62,236 bases of DNA, taken from contig NZ_CBQR020000151.1 of NCBI RefSeq assembly GCF_000455485.1, positions 1-62,236 of the forward strand, given 5' to 3'. The position numbers and the translations under genes were made by a program. Positions 1 to 8,215 of the stretch are shown here, piece after piece; within the stretch, counting starts at the first letter, position 1, and every line of letters starts with the position of its first letter. This DNA comes from Gorillibacterium massiliense. Lineage in GTDB: Bacteria > Bacillota > Bacilli > Paenibacillales > NBRC-103111. The notes below the pieces were generated by a model. The model was not told where the DNA came from. It saw nothing but the letters and a program-made list of their open reading frames with translations, and ran no database searches.

Positions 1-1
1 T

Positions 2-1051
2 GGCGGCTTAGCCGCCAGGGGCCCGGCTGCGCCGGACGCTTCGCCGCTGCCGTCCACGCAGGCATCCGCCGGCGGCGACACCGCGGCTGCGCCGCCCGCC
101 GCTGGCTCACGCCCGGCGGCTGCATCCGGCTCAGCCTCCGCCCCTCTGGCGCCGGAGCTGCTCCTGGCCGACACAAGCCCGGCCGTCACCGTCCCGGTCT
201 ACCTGACGGCTCAGCAGCAAATCGATAAAATCCCGCTGGAAGAGTATGTACGCGGTGTTGTCGCCGCGGAGATGCCGATCCAGTTTGAGATGGAGGCGCT
301 CAAAGCTCAGGCGCTGGCCGCCCGTACTTATATCGTCAGGAGAATCGCCCTAAAGGATTTTAGCGGCGTGCCGAACAGCGAGGCGTGGGTAACGGACTCC
401 GTTCAGCATCAGGCGTTTATGACCGAAACGCAAATGAAGCAAAAATGGCCGGGCACTCAATATGCCAGCAATCTCGATAAATTGAATCGGGCTGTGAATG
501 CGACGCGCGGGAAAATCTTAACGTATGGCGGAGAACCGATAAATGCGGTGTTTTTCTCAACAAGCAACGGTTATACCGAGAACTCGGACGAATATTGGTC
601 GGACAGCGAGCCCTATCTGCGCAGCGTAGCGAGTCCATGGGACAAGTCGTCCCCGGAATACAAGACTACCGTTACCTTTACCAATTGGGAGTTCGTCGAG
701 AAGCTGGGCTTGGCGGGAATCCGCTCCCCTTCCTCCATCATCGCCAAAATGAAAATCCTCGGCTACACCGCCGGACATCGAGTCGACAAAGTCAAAATAG
801 CAAATACTACCCTGACGGGCAGAGAAGTTAGAGAGCGGCTGGGGCTTCGATCCTCCCAATTTCAAGTCAAGGTGAACGGCTCCAGCATCACGGTGACCAC
901 CTTTGGTTATGGGCATGGAGTGGGGATGAGCCAATGGGGAGCCAACGGCATGGCAAAAGAAGGGGCAACCGCCCAAGAGATCGTCAAATACTACTACCAA
1001 GGCATCGACATCTCGGATCAAGCTCCCTACCTGCAAAAAGTAGCACAATAG
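2..1051 (+). CDS. spoIID: Stage II sporulation protein D, SpoIID (5' end outside the window)
   Basis: SpoIID is a membrane-anchored lytic transglycosylase that works in the DMP (SpoIID-SpoIIM-SpoIIP) complex driving engulfment. The frame is open from the window edge; the missing part should hold the membrane anchor. About 75 residues rich in Ala, Pro and Ser come first, then the conserved block LEEYVRGVVAAEMP, whose Glu is the predicted catalytic residue, followed by LKAQALAARTYIV. Near the C-terminus comes GYGHGVGMSQWGANGMA, typical of the family. An internal ATG at 272 lies inside the conserved domain and is not the start. spoIIQ follows 284 bp downstream, as in Bacillus. The reading is secure; only the N-terminus is unknown. 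Confidence 0.96.
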   Translation, partial: GGLAARGPAAPDASPLPSTQASAGGDTAAAPPAAGSRPAAASGSASAPLAPELLLADTSPAVTVPVYLTAQQQIDKIPLEEYVRGVVAAEMPIQFEMEALKAQALAARTYIVRRIALKDFSGVPNSEAWVTDSVQHQAFMTETQMKQKWPGTQYASNLDKLNRAVNATRGKILTYGGEPINAVFFSTSNGYTENSDEYWSDSEPYLRSVASPWDKSSPEYKTTVTFTNWEFVEKLGLAGIRSPSSIIAKMKILGYTAGHRVDKVKIANTTLTGREVRERLGLRSSQFQVKVNGSSITVTTFGYGHGVGMSQWGANGMAKEGATAQEIVKYYYQGIDISDQAPYLQKVAQ

Positions 1052-1286
1052 CAATCTGGCAAAATTCATCCCATTCATCGCAGAAAGACTTTCGCTGTTA
1101 TGCCCACAATCTTGTTTTATGAACGTTCTATCTACTAAAAAATCGTGCCCACAAAAAGCACGCTCTCTATTGGCGCTGCCTGCTTCTATAGCAACCTTCG
1201 CTCTATCAGCGGCTGCCGGTGCTTGCCAATCCTTGTTTTGCGACAGACAGGGTCTAGCAAATTTTTCAAGAAAATATCATCTCCCC

Positions 1287-1315
1287 GTATAAAACCCCAT
1301 GTTCTGGCAAGAATG
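1287..1315 (+). promoter_or_regulatory. Sigma-F type promoter of spoIIQ
   Basis: GTATA at 1287-1291 and GGCAAGAATG at 1306-1315, separated by 14 bases, match the forespore sigma-F consensus (GYATA and GGNNANAHTR). The site lies about 20 bases upstream of spoIIQ, which is sigma-F dependent in B. subtilis. Confidence 0.7.
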
Positions 1316-1335
1316 GTGGGTGAGGTGATGAAAAA

Positions 1336-2076
1336 ATGAAAGAGAATAAAAACAAAGACATCGATTTTCAAGAGAACCCTCAATCCGTAGAGGGGGAAAG
1401 CACGGCCCAACCTGGCGCGTGGAAAAGGCTGATGGCCAAAAAATGGGCCTACCCGGCAATCTACCTGGCAGCGTTGGCAATTATCTTAACGTTAATGTGG
1501 GTCTATCAGGATTCCGGCAAAAAAGCAGTGTCGGACGTGAGTGCAACCCTCTCTGGCAAAACCGGCCAGACGGCAGTGGACTCCGCCAAGCCTGATGCAC
1601 TCCCCGCTAACGCAAATGCCGAAGCCCTGCAATGGCCGGTAAAAGACCGCTCTGAGGTGGATATCGCTCTTGGTTATTATGACAAGAACGCAACGGCTGA
1701 CGAGAAGCTGAACGCAACGATCTCCACAAGTGACAACACCTTCGAGCCCAGCACCGGTATCGTGCTCCAGCGGGAAGACAACGCATCCTTTGATGTATTG
1801 GCAGCTGGCAGCGGTGTCGTAACCGACGTGGAAAAGAGTGCTCCCCTCGCAGGCAACTACGTGGAAATCACTCACAACAACGGGTTGATTACCGTCTACC
1901 AAAGCTTGGGTGATTTGAAGGTAGAGAAGGGCGACAAGGTGAAAAAGGGTGCAGTCATCGCAACCGCCGGCCGCAACGAATTGGAGAAAGACTACGGCGT
2001 GCACCTGCATTTTGAAGTCCGCTCCGCTTCCGACAACACAACGGTGAATCCGAAGGAAGTATTGCCGCAACAATAA
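1336..2076 (+). CDS. spoIIQ: SpoIIQ-like LytM/M23 domain protein
   Basis: This is the forespore half of the SpoIIQ-SpoIIIAH channel across the intermembrane space during engulfment. The 246-residue protein has a short basic cytoplasmic head, one membrane segment at about 37-56 and a LytM/M23 domain at about 135-240. HLH at 223-225 keeps the second half of the zinc site, but the usual first motif HxGxD reads STGIV at 139-143. The first zinc-ligand His is therefore replaced by Ser and the domain is probably not a peptidase, as in B. subtilis. The start follows a GGTGAGGTG ribosome site. Position after spoIID and before spoIIID supports the call. Confidence 0.93.
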   Translation: MKENKNKDIDFQENPQSVEGESTAQPGAWKRLMAKKWAYPAIYLAALAIILTLMWVYQDSGKKAVSDVSATLSGKTGQTAVDSAKPDALPANANAEALQWPVKDRSEVDIALGYYDKNATADEKLNATISTSDNTFEPSTGIVLQREDNASFDVLAAGSGVVTDVEKSAPLAGNYVEITHNNGLITVYQSLGDLKVEKGDKVKKGAVIATAGRNELEKDYGVHLHFEVRSASDNTTVNPKEVLPQQ

Positions 2077-2163
2077 CCAACCAACAACATCTTAAGAAAC
2101 GGAGCGTCTGGTAAATCCAACCGAGCCGGCCGTACCAAGCAGAATGAATGCGTACTGTACGCA

Positions 2164-2198
2164 GGGCTGACCCTATAAGGGGCGGCCCTTTTTGTTTT
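2164..2198 (+). terminator. Rho-independent terminator after spoIIQ
   Basis: A G+C-rich hairpin at 2164-2188 has about ten pairs, one A-G mismatch and an ATA loop, and is followed by TTTTTGTTTT. It separates spoIIQ from the convergent regulator gene. Confidence 0.85.
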
Positions 2199-2751
2199 AT
2201 CCCGGATAATGGATTACCATGCAGAGCCGCGTGAGGGTGTCGCAGGAGTTATGGTAAGAATGGGGCCGATCCGCTTTGAACCGGATGGAATCGCCCTTTT
2301 GCACGGTATATTCTTCAGCATTGACCCGGATCGTGAGTTCTCCGTCGAACACCGTTACAAATTCCTCTGTTCCCTCTTTGTGCGGCTCCGAGCTTAAATA
2401 TCCGCCTTTGTCCACCTCCAGTGTATACATCTCGAATCGTCTCCCGTCCTCAAAAGGAAAAAACGGATAGAGCCGGAACTTCCCGTTATCTTCATTAAAC
2501 CCGCGGATGTCGCTCTTGTAGACCATGATCGTATCGGATTGCGGCTCATCGATGAGTGAACTGAACGAAACCTTCAAGCCGTTGGCGATTTTCCAGACGG
2601 TACCGATGGATGGGTTTGATTCTCCCCGCTCGATTTGACCCAGCATCGTTTTGCTTACTCCTGTCAGCTCGGCCAGATTGTCGAGGCTGAGTTTCTCTTG
2701 CTCCCGCAGCGTTTTCAGATTTTTGGCAAGGACGAAATTGATATTTTCCAT
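2197..2751 (-). CDS. XRE-family transcriptional regulator with C-terminal cupin domain
   Basis: A 184-residue DNA-binding regulator. Residues about 8-62 form a helix-turn-helix of the Cro/C1 type (KNLKTLREQEKLSLDNLAEL, then TGVSKTMLGQIERGESNPSI). Residues about 110-180 form a cupin beta-barrel (SSEPHKEGTEEFVTVFDGEL and later DRPHSYHN) that should bind a small effector. The start chosen is the ATG at 2751, which has GAGGTGA just upstream; the frame is open further but without a ribosome site. It is divergent from a LysE-type exporter, a common regulator/exporter arrangement, and so probably controls it. The ligand cannot be read from the sequence. Confidence 0.88.
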   Translation of the reverse strand: MENINFVLAKNLKTLREQEKLSLDNLAELTGVSKTMLGQIERGESNPSIGTVWKIANGLKVSFSSLIDEPQSDTIMVYKSDIRGFNEDNGKFRLYPFFPFEDGRRFEMYTLEVDKGGYLSSEPHKEGTEEFVTVFDGELTIRVNAEEYTVQKGDSIRFKADRPHSYHNSCDTLTRLCMVIHYPG

Positions 2752-2805
2752 AACATTCACCTCTTCCATTGTGCTATATAGCGTATATATTGTATAATTA
2801 TAACG

Positions 2806-2827
2806 AACGTACGCCTTAACGTACGTT
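2806..2827. promoter_or_regulatory. Candidate operator between the regulator and the exporter
   Basis: AACGTACG (2806-2813) and CGTACGTT (2820-2827) form a perfect inverted repeat with a 6-base spacer. Because each arm is itself nearly palindromic, AACGTACG also recurs directly 12 bases on. The site lies in the divergent intergenic region beside AT-rich promoter-like sequence. Binding by the XRE-cupin protein is inferred. Confidence 0.6.
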
Positions 2828-2861
2828 TTATACATTATAGCATATAAGGAGTGGGTGCATC

Positions 2862-3449
2862 TTGCCGATCTTACCATTTTTGTTGTATGTCTTCGTGATG
2901 ACGTTTACGCCAGGACCGAACAATATCATGTCGATGTCCAATGCCAACCGGTACGGCTTTAAAAAAACGCTTCGCTTCATTTTCGGAGTGAGCTTCGGTT
3001 TTCTCGTCATCCTGCTGCTGAGCAGTTACTTTAATTTGCTGCTCTACAGCATCATCCCGAAAGTCAAACTGGTGATGGGCATTCTGGGCAGCCTTTATAT
3101 GGTCTGGTTAGCGTATAGAATCATGATGAGCTCTTCAGGGAAAAAGGGTGCGGATAACGAAAGACTGAATTCGTTTCTCTCTGGTTTTGGACTGCAATTT
3201 ATCAACTTCAAGGGAATTTTATACGCCATTACGGCGTTCTCATCCTTCGTCATCCCTTATTACCGGTCAAACGGAATCTTGATCTTGATTTCTGCATTTA
3301 TGGCGATCGTCTTTTTTTCGGCTTCCTTGTGCTGGGCCGGGTTCGGATCGCTCTTCCAGCGTTTTCTTTCCAAATACGAAAAACCTTTTCATATTATCAT
3401 GGGGCTGTCGCTGCTTTTTAGCGCTGTTTCGATCTACACGGAAATTTGA
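2862..3449 (+). CDS. LysE/RhtB family exporter
   Basis: A 195-residue inner-membrane protein of the LysE/RhtB amino-acid exporter family. It has about six hydrophobic segments and the family signature near the N-terminus (FTPGPNNIMSMSNANRYGFK), followed by GVSFGFLVILLL and LGSLYMVWLAYRIM. The start is TTG at 2862 with AAGGAG about 10 bases upstream; no ATG fits the conserved N-terminus. It is divergent from an XRE-cupin regulator across 110 bp holding a palindrome, so expression is probably effector-controlled. The substrate is unknown; amino acids or small metabolites are the family norm. Confidence 0.9.
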   Translation: MPILPFLLYVFVMTFTPGPNNIMSMSNANRYGFKKTLRFIFGVSFGFLVILLLSSYFNLLLYSIIPKVKLVMGILGSLYMVWLAYRIMMSSSGKKGADNERLNSFLSGFGLQFINFKGILYAITAFSSFVIPYYRSNGILILISAFMAIVFFSASLCWAGFGSLFQRFLSKYEKPFHIIMGLSLLFSAVSIYTEI

Positions 3450-3578
3450 AAACACACACTAAATTTCCAAAAACATCCAAAACATTAAGAGTTCCGGGGC
3501 GTATAATGTTCATCGGAATCTTTTTTTGCCCACAAACCCGGAAAGGGAGTTTTTCATGGCCTATAAAAAACAAAGGCT

Positions 3579-5192
3579 TTGCTCGCCGTAGTTCTTTTCG
3601 CTTGTTCATTGGTTCTGTCACCTTCTCCTTCAGCGAAAGCCGCCCCATCGGTAGCAAAAGAAGTGACTGCGACGCTTCCGGCATTCCCGGTCACGCTAAA
3701 CGGCATCGCCATCGACAACGCGCACCGGCAGTATCCCCTTATCGTGTACAAGGGCATCACGTATTTTCCCATGACGTATTATGACACCCGGTTTCTCGGC
3801 CTGGAGACGACTTGGACCGCCAAGATCGGCTTGGGGGTTTCGCAAACCGGCATATCAGGCGCTTATCGGGACGGTTACACCGCCAAGTCCAATCCAAAAA
3901 CCTTCAAAGCGAGCTTGCGGGAAGGCGTCGTGAAGGTAAACGGCTTCGTGGTACAGGCGGACCGGGAGGACTATCCGTTTCTCTCTTATCGGGGGATCGC
4001 CTATTTTCCGCTGACATGGAAGTGGGCGAAGACGGAGTTCGGCTGGAGCTATCATTTTGACGCGAAGAAAGGGCTGGCGATCGACTCCGCCAACCAACAA
4101 CTCATTGCTACCTCGCTCCCCGGCTATAAGGGTGGCGAATACACCCGGTCGGGTGCCTATCACTACTATATCGATGAAAAAGGCGGGGTCTATCAGCTCA
4201 AGGTGGACGGCACCGGCAAACCGCGGAAAATGTACCAGCTTCCGATTTGGGATTACGGAGACGGCAAGACCCTAGTGGGGGCGGGACTCTCTTCGGACGA
4301 CAATGATTCGGCGTTGCTCACCTATCATCAGGGCGGGGCAACCATGGGGTATGATGAGTCATTACGCTTGAACGCCAACGGAACCGTTGAAAGTCTCAGC
4401 CATACGAGCAGCGTAGGGCCGCCTCCGCCCCCGCCGGGCAATATCGGCCTTGAGTATACGGGTGGTTCGTACGGGATAACCGCTGTTACGAATCAATATA
4501 TCTATTCGGCCGCGTATCTTCCCAATGTCCCCAACTCAAATGCAATCTGGAGAACCGACAAAACCACTTTGGAAACGGAACGGGTTTCCGGCCTGCCTGC
4601 GGATAAAGTTTATTCAATGGAAGTGTGGGGGGATTTTCTCTATTGGATTAACGACGGCAAGCTATACCGAGTTCCTTTGGATGCCCATCTCGCTGACGGC
4701 GAGGCAGGGCGGCTTCTGGAAACTCACGGAGCTATTGATTTGCAGGCTCCTCATCTTGAATGGAACGGCAGCTTTTACTTCGTGACCGCCGGCGACGGCA
4801 AACTCTATCGGATTCCTTGGGAAAGCCAGGACAACGATGTAATTGACGCGCAGCTTGTACCGACACGCGGTAAAATCAACCGGCAAATCTGGAGCTTGCA
4901 AGTCTTCAACGACGGCTTGTATTACCTGAATGACGCCGGGGATATTTACGCCGTAGGATCGGATCAACCCTTTTACGACGGAAGCCCTGTTATGTCTTTT
5001 CAGAGTTATGATGATTATCTGGTTTGTTTCTTTGCTAACGTGCCATCCAATCCTTACCGCATGACCGTTCAAAATCTGCAAGGGCAAATCGTCTTCAAAA
5101 CTGCCGACATCGGCAGCGGAGCCAGCATACAAAGCGGCGTTCTTACTTATCTACTGGACGGCACAGCCTACCGGACCGTTTTGCAGCCTTAA
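3579..5192 (+). CDS. Secreted copper-amine-oxidase-like / DUF5050-like protein, start disrupted
   Basis: An exported protein of unknown role. After a signal-like stretch ending PSPSAKAA come two copper-amine-oxidase-N-like repeats (about 30-85 and 105-155, each with a YFPLTW/YFPMTY-type core). A PPPPPPG linker follows, then a propeller-like C-terminal half with repeats such as GKLYRVPLD and GKLYRIPWE (DUF5050-like). The TTG at 3579 has no well-placed ribosome site. A good site, GAAAGGGAG, precedes the ATG at 3556, but that frame stops at TAG after 11 codons. One extra A in the run at 3565-3570 would join the two and give a normal signal peptide (MAYKKTKALLAVV). It is either frameshifted or an assembly error. 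No binding partner is evident. Confidence 0.75.
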   Translation: MLAVVLFACSLVLSPSPSAKAAPSVAKEVTATLPAFPVTLNGIAIDNAHRQYPLIVYKGITYFPMTYYDTRFLGLETTWTAKIGLGVSQTGISGAYRDGYTAKSNPKTFKASLREGVVKVNGFVVQADREDYPFLSYRGIAYFPLTWKWAKTEFGWSYHFDAKKGLAIDSANQQLIATSLPGYKGGEYTRSGAYHYYIDEKGGVYQLKVDGTGKPRKMYQLPIWDYGDGKTLVGAGLSSDDNDSALLTYHQGGATMGYDESLRLNANGTVESLSHTSSVGPPPPPPGNIGLEYTGGSYGITAVTNQYIYSAAYLPNVPNSNAIWRTDKTTLETERVSGLPADKVYSMEVWGDFLYWINDGKLYRVPLDAHLADGEAGRLLETHGAIDLQAPHLEWNGSFYFVTAGDGKLYRIPWESQDNDVIDAQLVPTRGKINRQIWSLQVFNDGLYYLNDAGDIYAVGSDQPFYDGSPVMSFQSYDDYLVCFFANVPSNPYRMTVQNLQGQIVFKTADIGSGASIQSGVLTYLLDGTAYRTVLQP

Positions 5193-5223
5193 GCCTCCAG
5201 CGATAGCTCTTTAGCTTGTCTGT

Positions 5224-5412
5224 GATTGTATAAAATACAGGAGAATCTCTCGGGAAGCTTCTGTATAGGCAACGTGATTGTATTTTGTACAGGAGAATGA
5301 CAACAAAACTGCACAAAAACCTGATTTTGCTTCATTCTCCTGCACTTTGTGCAATCAGATTCGATAAATCTACTAATATTTGTAAAATCAATTGTACTTT
5401 TTGCAGGGGCGT
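5224..5412. repeat. Cluster of four 23-bp imperfect repeats
   Basis: The motif starts GATTGTA and ends CAGGAGAAT. Copies lie at 5224-5246 (+), 5276-5298 (+), 5334-5356 (reverse complement) and a decayed copy at 5390-5412 (+, about 16 of 23 matching). Starts are 52, 58 and 56 bp apart. The centre of each copy is partly self-complementary. Mixed orientation and divergence argue against CRISPR; a dispersed intergenic repeat family is more likely. Confidence 0.65.
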
Positions 5413-5604
5413 CTGAGTGCGATGCCCGTACAACTATTATAGGAGCAACCGAGTGCAGAATCCCCCAAACCCTACGGGGCTTATGCACGAGCGACTTAGC
5501 ATCGGCCCCAACCCCATACAACAGATCGACCTGCGCCGGAAGCTCGCTCTGAGCCATAACGATAAAACATGTACAATCCCCCTGTTTTTGTTGGACGACT
5601 GAGC

Positions 5605-5632
5605 GAATATATAGGCCCGCCCCTCATATAAT
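5605..5632 (+). promoter_or_regulatory. Sigma-E type promoter of spoIIID
   Basis: GAATATA at 5605-5611 and CATATAAT at 5625-5632, 13 bases apart, fit the mother-cell sigma-E consensus (KMATATW and CATACAHT; spacing is usually 13-15). It lies 36 bp upstream of spoIIID, a known sigma-E gene. Confidence 0.7.
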
Positions 5633-5667
5633 GGTACCATTCAACGCAAGTAAGGGAGGCGAGGCGA

Positions 5668-5958
5668 TTGCACGATTACATCAAGGAACGGACCATCAAG
5701 ATCGGCAGGTGCATCGTGGAAACGAAGCAGACGGTCCGTACCATAGCCAAGGAATTTGGCGTTTCCAAGAGTACGGTGCACAAGGACCTGACCGAACGGC
5801 TGCCGGACATCAATCCGGAACTGGCGAACCAGGTCAAAACGATTCTCGAGTACCACAAATCGATCCGCCATTTGAGGGGAGGAGAAGCGACAAAGATTAA
5901 GTACAAAAAATCGACACGCTATAAAAATCATGAGCAACTCGTATCCGCTAATTCCTGA
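5668..5958 (+). CDS. spoIIID: Sporulation transcriptional regulator SpoIIID
   Basis: A small mother-cell DNA-binding protein that switches sigma-E genes on or off. The 96 residues begin MHDYIKERTIKIG and contain the helix-turn-helix RTIAKEFGVSKSTVHKDLTE and a basic C-terminal helix (YHKSIRHLRGGEATKIKYKK), almost identical to the Bacillus protein throughout. The start is TTG at 5668 after GGGAGG; B. subtilis also uses a non-ATG start. It is preceded by a sigma-E-like promoter and followed by mbl, as in other spore formers. Confidence 0.97.
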   Translation: MHDYIKERTIKIGRCIVETKQTVRTIAKEFGVSKSTVHKDLTERLPDINPELANQVKTILEYHKSIRHLRGGEATKIKYKKSTRYKNHEQLVSANS

Positions 5959-6147
5959 ATTTTTCGCTCCAGCCAACGTTCCCGGCTCGCTCGCGTAAAT
6001 TTCGGAATAAAGAGGATTTTTTATTTTTATGGCGAATTTTGCTATAAGATATTTTTAGGTGCGTGCCGATAATTATGGAATCGATGGCGTCATGAAAGCG
6101 CAGGCGATTACAGGAGACGGACGGTGGCCAGGAAAGGACTTTGTGAG

Positions 6148-7161
6148 ATGCTCAGCAAAGATATTGGGATTGATTTGGGTACGGCAAATGTACTGATTTA
6201 CGTGAAGGGTCAGGGTATCGTTCTCAATGAACCCTCGGTTGTAGCCATGGAAAGCACGACGAGACGCGTGCTGGCTGTCGGGGAGGAAGCGAGGCGGATG
6301 GTTGGCCGCACGCCTGGCAATATCGTCGCAATCCGTCCCCTGCGCGACGGAGTGATCGCCGACTTCGAAGTGACGGAAATGATGCTGAAATATTTTATTC
6401 AAAAAGTGGGGGGCCGCAGTTGGTTCCGCAGCCCCCGTATATTGATTTGCGGTCCGACCAACATGACCTCCGTAGAGCAAAAATCGATTCGCGAGGCAGC
6501 GGAAAAATGTGGCGCCCGTGAAGTTTTTCTGGAGGAAGAACCGAAAGCGGCTGCAGTGGGCGCGGGAATCGACATTTACGAGCCCAGCGGCAACATGGTC
6601 GTTGATATTGGCGGAGGAACCACGGACGTTGCCGTGCTTTCCATGGGTGACATCGTGACTTCCTCCTCTCTCAAAGTGGCAGGGGACAAGTTCGACGCCG
6701 CGATTGCCAAGTACATCAAAAACAAGTACAAGCTGCTCATCGGCGAGCGGACCTCTGAAGATATCAAGGTTAAGATTGGAACGGTCAGTCCTGATGGCAG
6801 AGACGGAGAAATGGACGTTCGCGGCCGCGACATGGTGACTGGAATGCCGCAAACCGTAACCGTCAGGTCTTGGGAAATCAGCGAGGCGTTATCGGAGCCG
6901 ATCATGACGATCGTCACCTCAGCCAAGACCGTGCTGGAGCAGACCCCGCCGGAGCTTTCGGCGGATATAATCGATCACGGGATTATCTTAACGGGCGGCG
7001 GCGCCCTTCTGCACGGATTCGACCAACTGCTCACCAAAGAGCTGTTGGTGCCGGTGCTAGTCGCCGAAGACCCGATGAACTGCGTATGCAACGGGACCGG
7101 CATCATGCTGGACAATCTGGATAAGGTTGCCCGCAGACGCTCTACGGCCGATGCCCGATGA
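6148..7161 (+). CDS. mbl: MreB-family cell-shape protein Mbl
   Basis: An actin-like ATPase that guides lateral-wall synthesis as membrane-associated filaments. The 337 residues carry DIGIDLGTANVLIYVKG (phosphate 1), VVDIGGGTTDVAVLSMG (phosphate 2) and ILTGGGALLHGFDQLL (adenosine site). The ATG at 6148 is preferred because MLSKDIGIDLG matches the family N-terminus and GGAAAGGA lies 9 bases upstream; a GTG at 6124 with AGGAGA upstream would add eight residues. Position directly after spoIIID and before flhO favours Mbl over MreB or MreBH. Confidence 0.95.
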   Translation: MLSKDIGIDLGTANVLIYVKGQGIVLNEPSVVAMESTTRRVLAVGEEARRMVGRTPGNIVAIRPLRDGVIADFEVTEMMLKYFIQKVGGRSWFRSPRILICGPTNMTSVEQKSIREAAEKCGAREVFLEEEPKAAAVGAGIDIYEPSGNMVVDIGGGTTDVAVLSMGDIVTSSSLKVAGDKFDAAIAKYIKNKYKLLIGERTSEDIKVKIGTVSPDGRDGEMDVRGRDMVTGMPQTVTVRSWEISEALSEPIMTIVTSAKTVLEQTPPELSADIIDHGIILTGGGALLHGFDQLLTKELLVPVLVAEDPMNCVCNGTGIMLDNLDKVARRRSTADAR

Positions 7162-7217
7162 ATAGATAAGTTGAACGATTCCTTTGACGACTGTCGACAA
7201 AAGAAACGGAGGAGCCT

Positions 7218-8168
7218 ATGTTAAGAGGACTATACACGGCGGCTGCAGGCATGATTACCCAGCAGCGCAGACACGACGCCGCTACTAACAATATTGCCAA
7301 CCTCAATACACCTGGCTACAAGCAGGTAAACGCTGTAACGCGGTCTTTTCCCGAAATGCTGATTTCGTTAACCGGTGGAGGACAAACGAATCCGGCTAAT
7401 CGCCATATCGGCCGGTTGAATACCGGTGTTATGGCGGAAGAGGATCCTTCCACATACGTGCAGGGCGATTTGATGGAAACCGACAATTCCTATGACTTTG
7501 CCATTTCTTCCGATATCCAGGATGCAAACGGCCTGAATTTCAACGGTTCGGGTATGGCTTTTGATGCCGATGGCAACCGAATTTTTCAAAAGCAAGCATT
7601 CTTCACCGTTCAGGATGCCAACGGACAAACCCGGTACACCCGCAGCGGTGACTTCACTGTAACGGCAGATGGTCATCTAACCACGCCTGAAGGCTACAAA
7701 GTGCTGGGTTCCGACGGCCAGCCCATCGTGATGACTGATCCGACGACAGGTGCAGCGATCCCGGATGCTACTCTGGCGGCGGATGGAACCTTCCTGGATG
7801 CGGTGACGGGTAAGCCTCTGACGGGCGCAAACGGCGGTCGCATGGCGCTGCTGCTGTCACGGGTGGACGATCCGAACCGGTTGATCCTCGAAGGTAATGG
7901 CGTTTACCGCATCAACGCTGGCGATGAAGGCACCGTTACGGCTCTCACCGACGGGGCGGGAGGCGTTCCCAATCCGGAGTTGACGGCACTGACGACAACT
8001 GGCCAATTGACCGTTCATCAAGGTTATCTGGAGCGCTCCAATGTGGATTCCGCCCAAGCCACCATCGATATGAACAGTGCCCTTCGAGCTTATGAAGTCA
8101 ATCAAAAAATCGTGCAATATTATGATAAAAGCCTGGACAAGGCCGTCAACGAAGTGGGAAGAGTCTAG
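7218..8168 (+). CDS. flhO: Flagellar hook-basal body protein FlhO
   Basis: A rod/hook-type axial protein of the flagellum, related to FlgG/FlgF. The 316 residues start MLRGLYTAAAGMITQQRRHD, followed by the axial-family signature NNIANLNTPGYKQV. The conserved C-terminal helix contains QGYLERSNVD and MNSALRAYEVNQKIVQYYDK. The start has CGGAGGAG about 6 bases upstream. It forms a pair with flhP 47 bp downstream, the order found after mbl in B. subtilis. It is probably exported by the flagellar type III system, since no Sec signal is seen. Confidence 0.93.
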   Translation: MLRGLYTAAAGMITQQRRHDAATNNIANLNTPGYKQVNAVTRSFPEMLISLTGGGQTNPANRHIGRLNTGVMAEEDPSTYVQGDLMETDNSYDFAISSDIQDANGLNFNGSGMAFDADGNRIFQKQAFFTVQDANGQTRYTRSGDFTVTADGHLTTPEGYKVLGSDGQPIVMTDPTTGAAIPDATLAADGTFLDAVTGKPLTGANGGRMALLLSRVDDPNRLILEGNGVYRINAGDEGTVTALTDGAGGVPNPELTALTTTGQLTVHQGYLERSNVDSAQATIDMNSALRAYEVNQKIVQYYDKSLDKAVNEVGRV

Positions 8169-8215
8169 ACCGGCCGACCGCTCATTCAAACTAACACCGG
8201 AAGGGGCTTCATGAC

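Larger units (their letters stand above)
5193..5667. other. Intergenic region with short dispersed-type repeats
   Basis: There is no convincing gene in these 475 bp. They hold four copies of a roughly 23-bp motif (listed separately) and, at the right end, the spoIIID promoter. Short open frames near 5350-5640 lack ribosome sites and recognisable sequence. Confidence 0.6.

Noticed and set aside
1336-2076. spoIIQ as an active M23 endopeptidase
   Set aside because: The first zinc-ligand His and the following Asp are replaced (STGIV), so only half of the metal site remains.
5224-5412. Regularly spaced repeats resembling a CRISPR array
   Set aside because: Only four copies, one inverted and one badly diverged, with variable spacing and no cas genes in the window.
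5349-5640. Short open frames on both strands between the propeller gene and spoIIID
   Set aside because: They run through the repeats and the sigma-E promoter and lack ribosome sites.
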